Counted from the first letter of the stretch, positions 9,793-18,172 are shown. The stretch is 64,000 nucleotides of DNA from Citrobacter gillenii (GCF_013337685.1 NZ_SUQN01000001.1:248001-312000), one strand, 5' to 3'. Notes: generated by a model from the letters alone, not told the origin. Numbers and translations are program-made.

Positions 9793-11196
9793 TCAGGAAA
9801 TGTGTGAATGTCGTTGGTGAAGATCGGTTGAAATACGCTGCATCATCGGGCCATTGAGGCGGCATTTGAGCAGGCACAGCGCCAGTGCGAGGTGGAAAAT
9901 GGCCGGCACAATGCTTTGCAATAGGGTGATGCCCTGAAGAGAAGCTGCGGTCTGATTTTCAAGACCTGGCTGGTAGGCCACCATGATCAGCAGAATACTG
10001 ATAATGCCGCCGGAAGATGCCCACGAGAGCTTGATGAAAAACAGATTAAAAGCGAAGTTCATCCCGGATGAGCGCACGCCGTTTTTCCATTCGCCGTAGT
10101 CGTCGGCGAAGGCCATGATTGAGAAGTGCAGGGGGAGGGTGAAGCCGAGGATCACGCCGTTTAGTGCAATGCAGCCCAGCCACAGCATGCGGTAATCAGC
10201 TCCGGTTGGCAGGAACCACATCGCAATGCCAAATACCACCAGAATCAGGTTGGTGCAGATATACAAGCGCACCATATCGAAACGCCGCGAGAGGGGATTA
10301 ACGATGATCGCGCCTAAAATGCCCGCCACTGTCAGTACACCGAAAAACAGCGACATAAACCCGGCGCTGCCCTGCAGAACATACGAGATAAAGTACATGT
10401 AGCCGCCGCCGCGAATACACAGGATATTCACCAGCAGGAAGGACATCACCAGCATCATCAGTAACTGATCGTTTTTACGCAGCCCGGCCAGATGCTCACG
10501 CAGGGTAAATTTGCCGACCAGCGACAGCGGTACGCGTTCTTTCACCCACAAGAAGCACAGTAAAAACATCACCATGCCCACGCAGCACAGTACGGTGACG
10601 CCATATTGATAACCTTTGGCCAGATTGCCCTGACCAAAGAATTCCACCATCCACGGCAGACCGACCGCAACCAGAAAGCCGGCAATACCGCTTAATACAA
10701 AACGCCAGGACTGACACGACATCACCTGATCGTGGCGGTTCGTGACGGCGTTTATCAGCGCACAGTAGGGCACATTGTTGGCGGTATAGCCCAGGGAAAG
10801 CAGGAAGTAGGTACCGAATGCCCAGGCGATTTTCATGTTGGGGCTGATATCCGGGACGGTAAAGGTCAGGATACCGATAATGCCCAAGGGAACGGCTGTC
10901 CATAATTGCCACGGACGAAAGCGCCCCCAGCGACTGCGGGTTCGGTCGGCAACCACGCCCATCACAGGGTCAGAGACGGCGTCGAATATGCGTAGAACAA
11001 AAAACATTGCCCCGACGATGGCCGGGCTAAGCCCGAACACGTCGGTGTAGAAAAAAAGTAAAAAGCCGCTTATTAAATCTGAGATGCAGTGTCCACCAGC
11101 ATCGCCTAATCCATAGCCTATCTTTTCGCGGGTTGAGAGCGTTTCTCCCGCATCAACGGTTTGTGCGTCAGTTTCCAGGTTATCAGCAATTGTCAT
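9793..11196 (-). CDS. GPH-type MFS sugar:cation symporter
   Basis: This membrane protein of about 467 residues has around 12 hydrophobic helices and resembles the glycoside-pentoside-hexuronide:cation symporters (MelB, XylP, YicJ). The first cytoplasmic loop carries [20 protein letters not shown] followed by RFRPW at about residues 72-96, the hallmark of this family. ATG 11196 is preferred over a TTG at 11202 because GAGGA sits six bases upstream. It is first in a two-gene minus-strand operon with the GH127 enzyme, so it probably imports the arabinofuranoside that enzyme cleaves. The transported substrate cannot be read from the sequence. Confidence 0.82.
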   Translation of the reverse strand: MTIADNLETDAQTVDAGETLSTREKIGYGLGDAGGHCISDLISGFLLFFYTDVFGLSPAIVGAMFFVLRIFDAVSDPVMGVVADRTRSRWGRFRPWQLWTAVPLGIIGILTFTVPDISPNMKIAWAFGTYFLLSLGYTANNVPYCALINAVTNRHDQVMSCQSWRFVLSGIAGFLVAVGLPWMVEFFGQGNLAKGYQYGVTVLCCVGMVMFLLCFLWVKERVPLSLVGKFTLREHLAGLRKNDQLLMMLVMSFLLVNILCIRGGGYMYFISYVLQGSAGFMSLFFGVLTVAGILGAIIVNPLSRRFDMVRLYICTNLILVVFGIAMWFLPTGADYRMLWLGCIALNGVILGFTLPLHFSIMAFADDYGEWKNGVRSSGMNFAFNLFFIKLSWASSGGIISILLIMVAYQPGLENQTAASLQGITLLQSIVPAIFHLALALCLLKCRLNGPMMQRISTDLHQRHSHIS

Positions 11197-11369
11197 AACC
11201 AATCCTCGAACAAGGGGGATGATTTAAAAAGTCATTACGGCTTATCTCTGACAGTTTTTACTAAAGATGTAACGGTTCTGAGCATAGGGCTGTACGGGTA
11301 TTTCGGTATATGACGGTTTTCTTTCTCTGTGAAAATGATCCTGGTTTTTACTAGAAATAATTATTTTAT

Positions 11370-11385
11370 AGTGATCGGCGTCACG
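11370..11385. promoter_or_regulatory. CRP-like site in the divergent symporter/LacI intergenic region
   Basis: GTGATCGGCGTCAC at 11371-11384 has both GTGA and TCAC half-sites at the exact 6-base spacing of a CRP operator (TGTGA-N6-TCACA). Only the outermost base of each half deviates. It is centred about 180 bases upstream of the symporter and 158 upstream of the regulator gene. This would fit glucose repression of a sugar cassette. The assignment rests on sequence match only. Confidence 0.5.
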
Positions 11386-11386
11386 A

Positions 11387-11410
11387 TAGTGGCGTTGGGA
11401 GGCGCCATTA
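11387..11410. promoter_or_regulatory. inverted repeat, possible regulator operator
   Basis: TAGTGGCG (11387-11394) and CGCCATTA (11403-11410) form an 8-bp inverted repeat with one mismatch and an 8-base centre, directly beside the CRP-like site. Two smaller palindromes lie nearer the regulator start: AGCGCT at 11479-11484 and CACGCGTG at 11509-11516. Any of these could be the LacI-family operator; the sequence alone does not decide. Confidence 0.3.
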
Positions 11411-11535
11411 GTGGTTCTGTTAGTTATTCTGTAGGGAAATGAGGGAGAGTTAATCATTGGCGCGTTAGTGGTATTCTTAGCGCTTAAGGAACCCGACATC
11501 GACTTAACCACGCGTGACAGGTAAAAACGAACGGA

Positions 11536-12549
11536 ATGGCAAACAAGACCCGAATCAAAGATATTGCAATGGCGTGCGGTGTGTCGATTGCCGCCGTGTC
11601 CCGGGCCCTGAAAGGGCAGCCAGGACTGAGCGAAGAGACCCGACAGCGGATACTGGCGATTGCCGAGTCTGAAGGTTACGATTTCGGTCGTTTGCGCAGT
11701 GGCCGCATTAAGCGGCTGCTATTTCTGCTGCACCGCGAGCACAATATAGCCAGTGCATTGCCGTTCTATTCCAGCGTGATGCTTGGGGTGGCTGACGCCT
11801 GCCGGGAAAACGATATTGCGATGAGTTTCTTGCCGATTGGCCCGGAAGATTCGCTGGCTGAACTCATTAATTTGCATCAGCCTGACGCGCTGATTGCCGC
11901 AGGGTATCTGGAAACGGAAACTCTGGTCGAGCTGCGTAAACTGGCACTGCCGGTCACGCTGGTGGATCTGTGGGCAGCGGATTTTCCCTGCGTCAATCCG
12001 GATAACTTTCATGGGGGCTTCATTGCGACACGGCATCTGCTTGAACAAGGGCGCAAACGCATTGCGTTTCTCGGCCATTCGCAACGCCATTACAGTATCC
12101 GCCAGCGCGTAGAAGGATATCAGCAGGCGTTATTTGACGCCGGGCTGTCTTTACCCGCGGAATATCGTGTTGAAGCACCGCCGGTCAAAGATATTGAACA
12201 GGCGCTGGTCGAGGGCATGGACAAACTGTTAGCTCTGCCGCAGCCGCCGGATGCTATCTTTGCCTATAACGATATTGCCGCGCTGGTGGCGATGCGCGTC
12301 TGCGCGCGTAAGGGGATCAACGTGCCGCAAGATATCGCGATTGTTGGCTTTGATGACATCGATGCCGCTGCCTGGGCGCATCCGGCGTTAACCACCGTGG
12401 CGGTAGATAAGCGCGAGCTTGGGCGAGATGCGTTTCGTTTACTGCTCAGCGAGCAACATGAGCGAAATTTACTGCTGCCGGTGCGGCTTGTGATCCGCGA
12501 AAGCTCGCTGAGTGCGACCGCACATTCACAGTTGCACCCTACGCGGTAA
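11536..12549 (+). CDS. LacI family transcriptional regulator
   Basis: This 337-residue regulator starts with a LacI helix-turn-helix and hinge: TRIKDIAMACGVSIAAVSRA at residues 5-24, then LKGQPGLSEETRQRILAIAE. A periplasmic-binding-protein-like sensor domain follows, with the family signature AIVGFDDIDAAAWAHPALTT near residues 268-287. It is divergent from the symporter-GH127 operon across 339 bases, so it most likely controls that operon in response to an arabinose-containing ligand. Divergence and function of the neighbours are the only basis for this role. ubiX follows 40 bases downstream. Confidence 0.85.
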   Translation: MANKTRIKDIAMACGVSIAAVSRALKGQPGLSEETRQRILAIAESEGYDFGRLRSGRIKRLLFLLHREHNIASALPFYSSVMLGVADACRENDIAMSFLPIGPEDSLAELINLHQPDALIAAGYLETETLVELRKLALPVTLVDLWAADFPCVNPDNFHGGFIATRHLLEQGRKRIAFLGHSQRHYSIRQRVEGYQQALFDAGLSLPAEYRVEAPPVKDIEQALVEGMDKLLALPQPPDAIFAYNDIAALVAMRVCARKGINVPQDIAIVGFDDIDAAAWAHPALTTVAVDKRELGRDAFRLLLSEQHERNLLLPVRLVIRESSLSATAHSQLHPTR

Positions 12550-12589
12550 TCCGGCACAGTCACGCCATGAAGAACAAAGGGCTCTCACA

Positions 12590-13159
12590 GTGAAACGACT
12601 CATCATTGGTATTTCTGGCGCCAGCGGTGCAATTTATGGCGTGCGGCTGTTACAGGTTTTGCGTGACGTTGCTGATGTGGAAACCCATCTGGTAATGAGT
12701 GCGGCGGCACGTCAGACCCTGGCGCTGGAAACAGACCTGTCCGTACGTGAGGTGCAGGCATTAGCCAATGTGAATCACGACGCGCGTGATATCGCCGCCA
12801 GTATTTCATCTGGCTCATTCCAGACGGCGGGGATGGTCATTCTGCCTTGTTCCATTAAAACGCTCTCCGGTATCGTCCACAGTTATACCGATGGGCTGCT
12901 GACCCGTGCCGCTGACGTGGTGCTGAAAGAGCGTCGTCCGCTGGTGCTATGCGTACGTGAGACACCGCTACATCTGGGGCATCTGCGATTGATGACCCAG
13001 GCGGCGGAAATAGGCGCGGTAATTATGCCGCCGGTTCCGGCGTTTTATCATCGTCCCCAGACGCTTGATGATGTGATTAATCAAACGGTTAACCGTGTAC
13101 TTGACCAGTTCAATATTGCTCTCCCGCACGATCTGTTTACCCGCTGGCAGGGGGCATAA
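12590..13159 (+). CDS. ubiX: flavin prenyltransferase
   Basis: UbiX prenylates FMN with dimethylallyl phosphate to make the prenyl-FMN cofactor of the UbiD decarboxylase in ubiquinone synthesis. The flavin-binding N-terminus KRLIIGISGASGAIYGVRLL is at residues 2-21, and ILPCSIKTLSGIVHSYTDGL and the DVVLKERRPLVLCVRETPL block follow. I chose GTG 12590 because it gives the 189-residue E. coli length and has AAAGGG about eight bases upstream; an open frame extends back into the regulator's end without conservation. In E. coli ubiX follows purF directly; here the cassette lies between. Confidence 0.96.
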   Translation: MKRLIIGISGASGAIYGVRLLQVLRDVADVETHLVMSAAARQTLALETDLSVREVQALANVNHDARDIAASISSGSFQTAGMVILPCSIKTLSGIVHSYTDGLLTRAADVVLKERRPLVLCVRETPLHLGHLRLMTQAAEIGAVIMPPVPAFYHRPQTLDDVINQTVNRVLDQFNIALPHDLFTRWQGA

Positions 13160-13190
13160 GCCGCTCAGCCAGCGTGCATATCTGCATTCC

Positions 13191-13214
13191 TTGCCCTGTT
13201 TCAGGGCAATTTTG
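13191..13214 (+). terminator. rho-independent terminator after ubiX
   Basis: TTGCCCTG (13191-13198), loop TTT, then CAGGGCAA (13202-13209) forms an 8-bp stem followed by TTTTG. It separates ubiX from the argT promoter. Confidence 0.7.
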
Positions 13215-13363
13215 TAACCGCGATCATATCCTCAACATTTAATTCGTTAAAACGTAACGAAACGCTGCGGTTCAACCGTCATACCTGCTATCTTCAAAAT
13301 CAGGACAATATTGCAACGTTTTATTAACATATTTAACGTCGAATATCCTCATCGACGCGAAAA

Positions 13364-13379
13364 TGGCATAAGACCTGCA
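13364..13379 (+). promoter_or_regulatory. sigma-54 promoter of argT
   Basis: TGGCATAAGACCTGCA fits the sigma-54 consensus TGGCACG-N4-TTGCA, with GG at -24 and GC at -12 separated by the required 10 bases. It lies about 70 bases upstream of the argT ATG. Nitrogen control of argT through NtrC and RpoN is known in Salmonella and E. coli. Confidence 0.8.
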
Positions 13380-13446
13380 TGAAAAAGTCTGCAAACACAC
13401 AACACAACGTAAAACATAATAAAATTTCGCCACTTGAGGGTTATGT

Positions 13447-14229
13447 ATGAAGAAGACGGTACTTGCTTTGTCATTGCTGGTAGGACTTTCCGCCACCGCG
13501 GCCAGCTACGCAGCGCTTCCGCAGACAGTTCGTATTGGTACAGATACCACCTACGCCCCTTTTTCCTCTAAAGATGCCAAAGGGGATTTTGTCGGGTTTG
13601 ATATCGATCTCGGCAATGAGATGTGTAAGCGTATGCAGATCAAATGTACCTGGGTTGCCAGTGACTTTGATGCGCTGATCCCCTCTCTGAAAGCGAAGAA
13701 AATCGATGCCATTATCTCCTCGCTGTCTATTACCGAAAAGCGCCAGCAAGAAATCGCGTTCTCAGACAAACTTTACGCCGCAGACTCACGTCTGATTGCT
13801 GCGAAGGGTTCCCCGATCCAACCGACCCTTGATTCGCTGAAGGGAAAACATGTTGGCGTACTGCAAGGCTCAACCCAGGAAGCCTATGCTAACGATACCT
13901 GGCGCAGCAAAGGCGTGGATGTGGTGGCCTATGCGAACCAGGATCTTATCTATTCTGACCTGACGGCAGGACGTCTGGATGCCGCGTTGCAGGATGAAGT
14001 TGCGGCTAGCGAAGGATTCCTGAAACAGCCTGCGGGCAAGGACTACGATTTTGCGGGTCCTTCGGTAAAAGACAAAAAGTACTTTGGTGATGGAACCGGG
14101 ATTGGCTTACGCAAAGATGACGCAGAGCTGAAAGCGGCCTTTAATAAAGCGCTCGGCGAACTGCGTCAGGATGGGACTTACGACAAAATGGCGAAAAAGT
14201 ACTTTGCCTTTAATGTCTACGGCGACTAA
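13447..14229 (+). CDS. argT: lysine/arginine/ornithine-binding periplasmic protein
   Basis: ArgT (LAO protein) binds lysine, arginine and ornithine in the periplasm and delivers them to the HisQMP2 membrane complex. A 22-residue Sec signal peptide ending ...AASYA precedes mature [20 protein letters not shown]. The family-3 solute-binding signature [14 protein letters not shown] and the ligand-contact segments [11 protein letters not shown] and YADS-type strand are present. The length is 260 residues. The adjacent hisJ product is a close paralogue sharing the same transporter, so the pair arose by tandem duplication. A sigma-54 promoter match lies upstream. Confidence 0.96.
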   Translation: MKKTVLALSLLVGLSATAASYAALPQTVRIGTDTTYAPFSSKDAKGDFVGFDIDLGNEMCKRMQIKCTWVASDFDALIPSLKAKKIDAIISSLSITEKRQQEIAFSDKLYAADSRLIAAKGSPIQPTLDSLKGKHVGVLQGSTQEAYANDTWRSKGVDVVAYANQDLIYSDLTAGRLDAALQDEVAASEGFLKQPAGKDYDFAGPSVKDKKYFGDGTGIGLRKDDAELKAAFNKALGELRQDGTYDKMAKKYFAFNVYGD

Positions 14230-14250
14230 TACGCCAATACGGGAAGCGAT

Positions 14251-14280
14251 TGCACCGTAACGGGGAACGATTACGGTGCA
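14251..14280. repeat. 10-bp perfect inverted repeat after argT
   Basis: TGCACCGTAA (14251-14260) and TTACGGTGCA (14271-14280) are perfect inverted repeats around a 10-base loop, 21 bases after the argT stop. No T-tract follows, so it may act as an RNA 3' end stabiliser rather than a strong terminator. Its outer TGCACC/GGTGCA halves resemble NtrC half-sites, so a DNA-level role is also possible. Confidence 0.6.
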
Positions 14281-14292
14281 TGATAGTTACAG

Positions 14293-14309
14293 TGCACTAT
14301 TTTGGTGCT
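14293..14309. promoter_or_regulatory. NtrC enhancer-like site upstream of hisJ
   Basis: TGCACTATTTTGGTGCT matches the NtrC consensus TGCACC-N5-GGTGCA in all but two positions at correct spacing. It is centred about 136 bases upstream of the start expected from the hisJ sigma-54 promoter, a typical enhancer distance. Confidence 0.65.
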
Positions 14310-14329
14310 TTTATCGCTGACATAATGAG

Positions 14330-14368
14330 CATGAATGCATACTTAAGCGCTTTTCATGCAAAAAAATA
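14330..14368. promoter_or_regulatory. possible ArgR boxes upstream of hisJ
   Basis: TGAATGCATACTTA (14332-14345) resembles an ARG box (TGAAT-N4-ATTCA), and a weaker AT-rich TTCATGCAAAAAA follows at the spacing of a tandem pair. ArgR repression of hisJ is reported in E. coli. The match here is partial. Confidence 0.3.
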
Positions 14369-14410
14369 CCGCCAACAGGGCAGAATGCTTTGCCATGTTG
14401 GCCTGATTAA

Positions 14411-14426
14411 TGGCACGATAACTGCA
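14411..14426 (+). promoter_or_regulatory. sigma-54 promoter of hisJ
   Basis: TGGCACGATAACTGCA matches the sigma-54 consensus TGGCACG-N4-TTGCA at all but one conserved base, with the exact 10-base GG-GC gap. A start near 14437 would give a 39-base leader to the hisJ ATG at 14476. Confidence 0.8.
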
Positions 14427-14475
14427 CCTGGTCCTGTAAAGATCCCCTATAAAAGACAGTCTGTTGAGGATAGTT

Positions 14476-15258
14476 ATGAAAAAACTGGTGTTGTCTCTTT
14501 CTCTGGTTCTGGCGTTCTCCAGTGCTACCGCAGCATTTGCCGCTATTCCGCAAAAAGTGCGGATCGGTACCGACCCCACTTATGCCCCGTTTGAATCGAA
14601 AAATTCGCAGGGTGAATTAGTCGGTTTTGACATCGATCTGGCAAAAGAACTGTGCAAGCGTATTAATACACAATGTACCTTCGTTGAAAACCCGCTGGAT
14701 GCGCTGATCCCTTCGTTAAAAGCGAAGAAAATTGATGCCATCATGTCGTCACTTTCGATCACTGAAAAACGTCAGCAGGAAATCGCCTTTACCGACAAGC
14801 TTTATGCAGCAGACTCTCGTCTGGTGGTTGCGAAAGATTCGGCTATCCAGCCGACCATTGAATCGCTGAAAGGCAAGCGTGTCGGTGTACTGCAGGGCAC
14901 GACTCAGGAAACGTTTGGCAATGAACACTGGGCGCCGAAAGGTATTGAAATTGTCTCCTATCAGGGGCAGGACAATATCTACTCTGACCTGACGGCCGGG
15001 CGTATTGACGCCGCGTTCCAGGATGAAGTTGCGGCCAGCGAAGGTTTCCTGAAGCAGCCGGTAGGCAAAGATTACAAATTCGGCGGCCCGTCTGTGAAAG
15101 ACGAGAAATTGTTCGGAGTGGGTACCGGTATGGGGCTGCGCAAAGAGGATAACGAACTGCGCGAAGCACTGAATAAAGCGTTTGCAGAAATGCGCGCTGA
15201 CGGAACTTACGAGAAGCTGGCGAAAAAGTACTTTGATTTTGATGTTTATGGCGGTTAA
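14476..15258 (+). CDS. hisJ: histidine-binding periplasmic protein
   Basis: HisJ captures L-histidine in the periplasm for the HisQMP2 ABC importer. The signal peptide [20 protein letters not shown] plus FA is cleaved before [17 protein letters not shown]. The mature domain is very like ArgT ([47 protein letters not shown]). ATG 14476 gives 260 residues and has TGAGGA upstream; an earlier start at 14464 would spoil the signal peptide. A REP element follows before hisQ, a classic arrangement that allows hisJ to be expressed far above the membrane genes. Confidence 0.96.
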   Translation: MKKLVLSLSLVLAFSSATAAFAAIPQKVRIGTDPTYAPFESKNSQGELVGFDIDLAKELCKRINTQCTFVENPLDALIPSLKAKKIDAIMSSLSITEKRQQEIAFTDKLYAADSRLVVAKDSAIQPTIESLKGKRVGVLQGTTQETFGNEHWAPKGIEIVSYQGQDNIYSDLTAGRIDAAFQDEVAASEGFLKQPVGKDYKFGGPSVKDEKLFGVGTGMGLRKEDNELREALNKAFAEMRADGTYEKLAKKYFDFDVYGG

Positions 15259-15307
15259 TCACCGCTGGTGCTGATAAAGCCCGTAGATTTTTGACGTGTT
15301 GAATTTA

Positions 15308-15381
15308 TGCCTGATGGCGCTGCGCTTATCAGGCCTACAGCGATTTTGTAGGCCGGATAAGGCAATGCCGCCATCCGGCAT
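15308..15381. repeat. REP/BIME element between hisJ and hisQ
   Basis: TGCCTGATGGCGCTGCGCTT...ATCAGGCCTACA and TGTAGGCCGGATAAGGCA...CCGCCATCCGGCA form paired REP units inside the operon. The hisJ-hisQ REP of Salmonella is one of the first described; it stabilises the upstream hisJ message. Confidence 0.9.
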
Positions 15382-15444
15382 TTAACAGTTTGTCTGAAAT
15401 CAAAAGAGGCTTCTTACTTCACCACACACGACAGGACAGGCAGC

Positions 15445-16131
15445 ATGTTGTATGGCTTTTCAGGTGTTATTTTACAGGGCGCAATCGTGACGCTTGAGCT
15501 TGCTCTTAGCTCGGTGGTACTGGCGGTTCTGATAGGCCTTGTCGGCGCGGGCGCAAAGCTGTCGCAAAACCGGGCAATGGCGCTGATTTTCGAAGGGTAC
15601 ACGACGTTGATCCGTGGGGTACCCGATCTCGTCTTGATGTTGCTCATTTTCTACGGATTACAAATCGCACTGAACACGGTCACTGACGCGGTTGGTATCA
15701 GCCAGATTGATATTGATCCGATGGTGGCGGGGATTATTACGCTCGGTTTTATCTACGGTGCCTATTTTACTGAAACGTTCCGTGGCGCGTTTATGGCGGT
15801 TCCAAGAGGCCATATTGAAGCGGCGACGGCGTTTGGGTTTACCTCTTCGCAGATTTTTCGCCGGATTATGTTCCCGGCGATGATGCGCTACGCGCTGCCG
15901 GGGATTGGCAATAACTGGCAGGTCATTTTGAAGGCGACGGCGCTGGTTTCGCTGCTCGGACTGGAAGACGTGGTGAAAGCGACGCAGCTTGCCGGGAAGA
16001 GCACCTGGGAGCCATTCTATTTTGCCGTCGTGTGCGGGCTTATCTATCTGGTGTTTACCACCGTGTCTAATGGTGTGCTGCTGTACCTTGAGCGCCGCTA
16101 CTCTGTGGGTGTGAAGAGGGCTGACCTGTGA
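15445..16131 (+). CDS. hisQ: histidine/LAO ABC transporter permease HisQ
   Basis: HisQ is one of two permeases that form the membrane channel for histidine and for lysine/arginine/ornithine. The 228-residue product has about five hydrophobic helices and the ABC-permease coupling motif EAATAFGFTSSQIFRRIMFP near residues 130-149, which docks to HisP. Its stop overlaps the hisM GTG start by four bases. Confidence 0.95.
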   Translation: MLYGFSGVILQGAIVTLELALSSVVLAVLIGLVGAGAKLSQNRAMALIFEGYTTLIRGVPDLVLMLLIFYGLQIALNTVTDAVGISQIDIDPMVAGIITLGFIYGAYFTETFRGAFMAVPRGHIEAATAFGFTSSQIFRRIMFPAMMRYALPGIGNNWQVILKATALVSLLGLEDVVKATQLAGKSTWEPFYFAVVCGLIYLVFTTVSNGVLLYLERRYSVGVKRADL

Positions 16132-16841
16132 TTGAGATTATTCAGGAGTACTGGAAATCCCTGCTGTGGACCGACGGCTATCGCTTTACCGGCGTAGCGA
16201 TCACCCTGTGGTTGCTGATTTCATCCGTAGTGATGGGCGGCATTCTGGCGCTGTTTTTGGCGATTGGTCGCGTATCCAGCAATAAGTTTATCCAGTTCCC
16301 CATTTGGCTATTTACCTATATTTTCCGTGGCACGCCGCTTTACGTTCAGCTACTGGTGTTTTATTCCGGGATGTACACGCTGGAAATTGTCAAAGGGACG
16401 GACCTTCTCAACGCGTTTTTCCGCAGCGGGCTGAATTGCACCGTGCTGGCATTAACGCTGAATACCTGCGCCTATACCACCGAGATCTTTGCCGGGGCGA
16501 TTCGTTCGGTGCCTCATGGTGAGATTGAAGCCGCACGCGCTTACGGTTTTTCTTCATTCAAGATGTATCGCTGCATTATTTTGCCCTCCGCATTGCGTAT
16601 TGCGCTGCCTGCGTACAGCAATGAGGTTATTTTAATGCTGCACTCAACGGCGCTGGCCTTTACGGCCACGGTACCGGATTTGTTGAAAATTGCCCGCGAT
16701 ATCAACTCGGCGACCTACCAGCCGTTTACCGCCTTCGGTATTGCCGCCGTGCTGTATTTGATGATTTCGTATGTCCTGATCAGTCTGTTCCGTAAAGCGG
16801 AAAAACGCTGGTTGCAGCATGTAAAACCTTCGACGCACTGA
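16128..16841 (+). CDS. hisM: histidine/LAO ABC transporter permease HisM
   Basis: HisM pairs with HisQ in the inner membrane. It has 237 residues, about five helices and the EAA-loop [20 protein letters not shown] near residues 128-147. It starts with GTG at 16128 within GTGA, overlapping the hisQ stop, so translation is coupled. hisP begins five bases after its stop. Confidence 0.95.
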   Translation: MIEIIQEYWKSLLWTDGYRFTGVAITLWLLISSVVMGGILALFLAIGRVSSNKFIQFPIWLFTYIFRGTPLYVQLLVFYSGMYTLEIVKGTDLLNAFFRSGLNCTVLALTLNTCAYTTEIFAGAIRSVPHGEIEAARAYGFSSFKMYRCIILPSALRIALPAYSNEVILMLHSTALAFTATVPDLLKIARDINSATYQPFTAFGIAAVLYLMISYVLISLFRKAEKRWLQHVKPSTH

Positions 16842-16845
16842 GAAC

Positions 16846-17622
16846 ATGATGTCTGAGAATAAATTAAACGTTATCGATTTACACAAACACTACGGCGAAC
16901 ATGAAGTGCTGAAAGGGGTATCGCTGCAGGCCAATGCGGGTGATGTGATCAGTATTATCGGCTCGTCAGGCTCTGGCAAAAGTACGTTCCTGCGCTGTAT
17001 TAACTTTCTTGAAAAACCGAGCGCCGGGTCGATTGTGGTCAGCGGTCAGAACATTGGCCTGGTCCGTGACAAAGACGGTCAGCTTAAGGTGGCGGATAAA
17101 AATCAGCTGCGCCTGCTGCGTACGCGCCTGACCATGGTCTTTCAACACTTTAACCTGTGGAGCCACATGACGGTGCTGGAAAACGTCATGGAAGCGCCGA
17201 TTCAGGTATTAGGGCTGAACAAGCAGGAAGCCCGCGAGCGTGCGGTGAAATATCTGGCTAAAGTGGGTATTGATGAACGCGCTCAGGGTAAGTATCCGGT
17301 GCACCTGTCCGGTGGTCAGCAGCAGCGTGTCTCCATTGCGCGCGCGCTGGCTATGGAGCCGGAGGTTCTGCTGTTTGATGAACCGACGTCAGCGCTTGAC
17401 CCAGAGCTGGTGGGGGAAGTATTGCGTATCATGCAACAGCTGGCCGAAGAGGGGAAAACCATGGTGGTCGTCACCCACGAAATGGGGTTTGCCCGTCATG
17501 TCTCCACGCACGTGATTTTCCTGCATCAGGGGAAAATTGAAGAAGAAGGCGATCCGGAGCAGGTCTTCGGTAATCCGCAAAGTCCACGTTTACAGCAGTT
17601 CCTTAAAGGATCGCTGAAATAA
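16846..17622 (+). CDS. hisP: histidine/LAO ABC transporter ATP-binding protein HisP
   Basis: HisP is the ATPase of the HisQMP2 importer. The Walker [10 protein letters not shown] is at 39-47, Q-loop Q100, signature LSGGQ at 154-158, Walker B LLFDEP at 175-180 and switch histidine H211. The 258 residues match the Salmonella protein used for the first ABC ATPase structure. A second ATG at 16849 is also possible. An inverted repeat follows the stop. Confidence 0.97.
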   Translation: MMSENKLNVIDLHKHYGEHEVLKGVSLQANAGDVISIIGSSGSGKSTFLRCINFLEKPSAGSIVVSGQNIGLVRDKDGQLKVADKNQLRLLRTRLTMVFQHFNLWSHMTVLENVMEAPIQVLGLNKQEARERAVKYLAKVGIDERAQGKYPVHLSGGQQQRVSIARALAMEPEVLLFDEPTSALDPELVGEVLRIMQQLAEEGKTMVVVTHEMGFARHVSTHVIFLHQGKIEEEGDPEQVFGNPQSPRLQQFLKGSLK

Positions 17623-17632
17623 GCGCTCGATT

Positions 17633-17662
17633 GCCCGGTGGCGTTTTTGTTGCTTACCGGGC
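17633..17662. terminator. inverted repeat at hisP / GNAT convergence
   Basis: GCCCGGT (17633-17639) and ACCGGGC (17656-17662) form a 7-bp stem with a T-rich loop between two convergent genes; it overlaps the end of the minus-strand gene. A terminator or REP-derived hairpin is likely, although no T-tract follows the stem. Confidence 0.4.
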
Positions 17663-18172
17663 CTTCGGCTTCCCGCACTCCAGACGATAACCCCAGTCGT
17701 CATAATGCACACCATTCACTTCATAGGCTTGCTCGAGTACCTGTGTGCGCACAAAACCGGTCTTTTCCAGTATGCGTACCGAGCCTTTGTTGTCCGCCAG
17801 CACCCACGCGTTTATTGCCATTACGCCAGCGTGTTCAAAGGCATAGTCGCACACCGCGCGTACCGCTTCACTGGCAATCCCTTTTCCCTGAGCGCGTGAA
17901 ATAATGCAATAGCCAATATCAGCCTCTTGCGGAAAGTGATGACTAATCTGCAAGCCAATATCACCGAGCGGAGTCGCGTCATGATGTTGGCGGATGACAA
18001 ACGTATGGGGTGCATTAAGACGCCGGGCGAACAGCAGGCGTGTTTCTTTTACCGGGGAGATAGTGCCCATAAAGCGCATGATGTCCGGGTTTTCGCGTAG
18101 TCGCAGGAAAAACGGCCAGTCAGTCGGTTGAAACGGGGAGAGGATAAGTCGCGGGGTGGTAATTATCGCCAT
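17654..18172 (-). CDS. GNAT family N-acetyltransferase (RimJ/RimL type)
   Basis: This 172-residue protein has the GNAT fold. The acetyl-CoA pyrophosphate loop is RAQGKGIASEAV at residues 93-104, preceded by the beta4 strand EADIGYCI and followed by the motif-B segment INAWVLADNKGSVRILEKTG characteristic of RimJ/RimL-type enzymes (acetylating protein N-termini or small amines). The substrate cannot be predicted. It converges with hisP and occupies the position of yfcI (rpnB) in E. coli K-12, which is not seen here. It stands alone, 70 bases from yfcH. Confidence 0.85.
   Translation of the reverse strand: MAIITTPRLILSPFQPTDWPFFLRLRENPDIMRFMGTISPVKETRLLFARRLNAPHTFVIRQHHDATPLGDIGLQISHHFPQEADIGYCIISRAQGKGIASEAVRAVCDYAFEHAGVMAINAWVLADNKGSVRILEKTGFVRTQVLEQAYEVNGVHYDDWGYRLECGKPKAR

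Noticed and set aside
8898-9857. 319-codon plus-strand frame opposite the GH127 gene
   Set aside because: The GH127 frame has clear catalytic motifs; this frame is its complement.
11242-11511. 89-codon minus-strand frame in the cassette intergenic region
   Set aside because: Overlaps the CRP-like site and candidate operators; the product looks random and no start signal is seen.
13272-13496. 74-codon minus-strand frame over the argT promoter
   Set aside because: Covers the sigma-54 promoter and the argT signal peptide; no support for expression.
14250-14594. 114-codon plus-strand frame spanning the argT-hisJ gap
   Set aside because: It covers the hairpin, NtrC and sigma-54 sites and runs into hisJ in another frame, so it is regulatory DNA.
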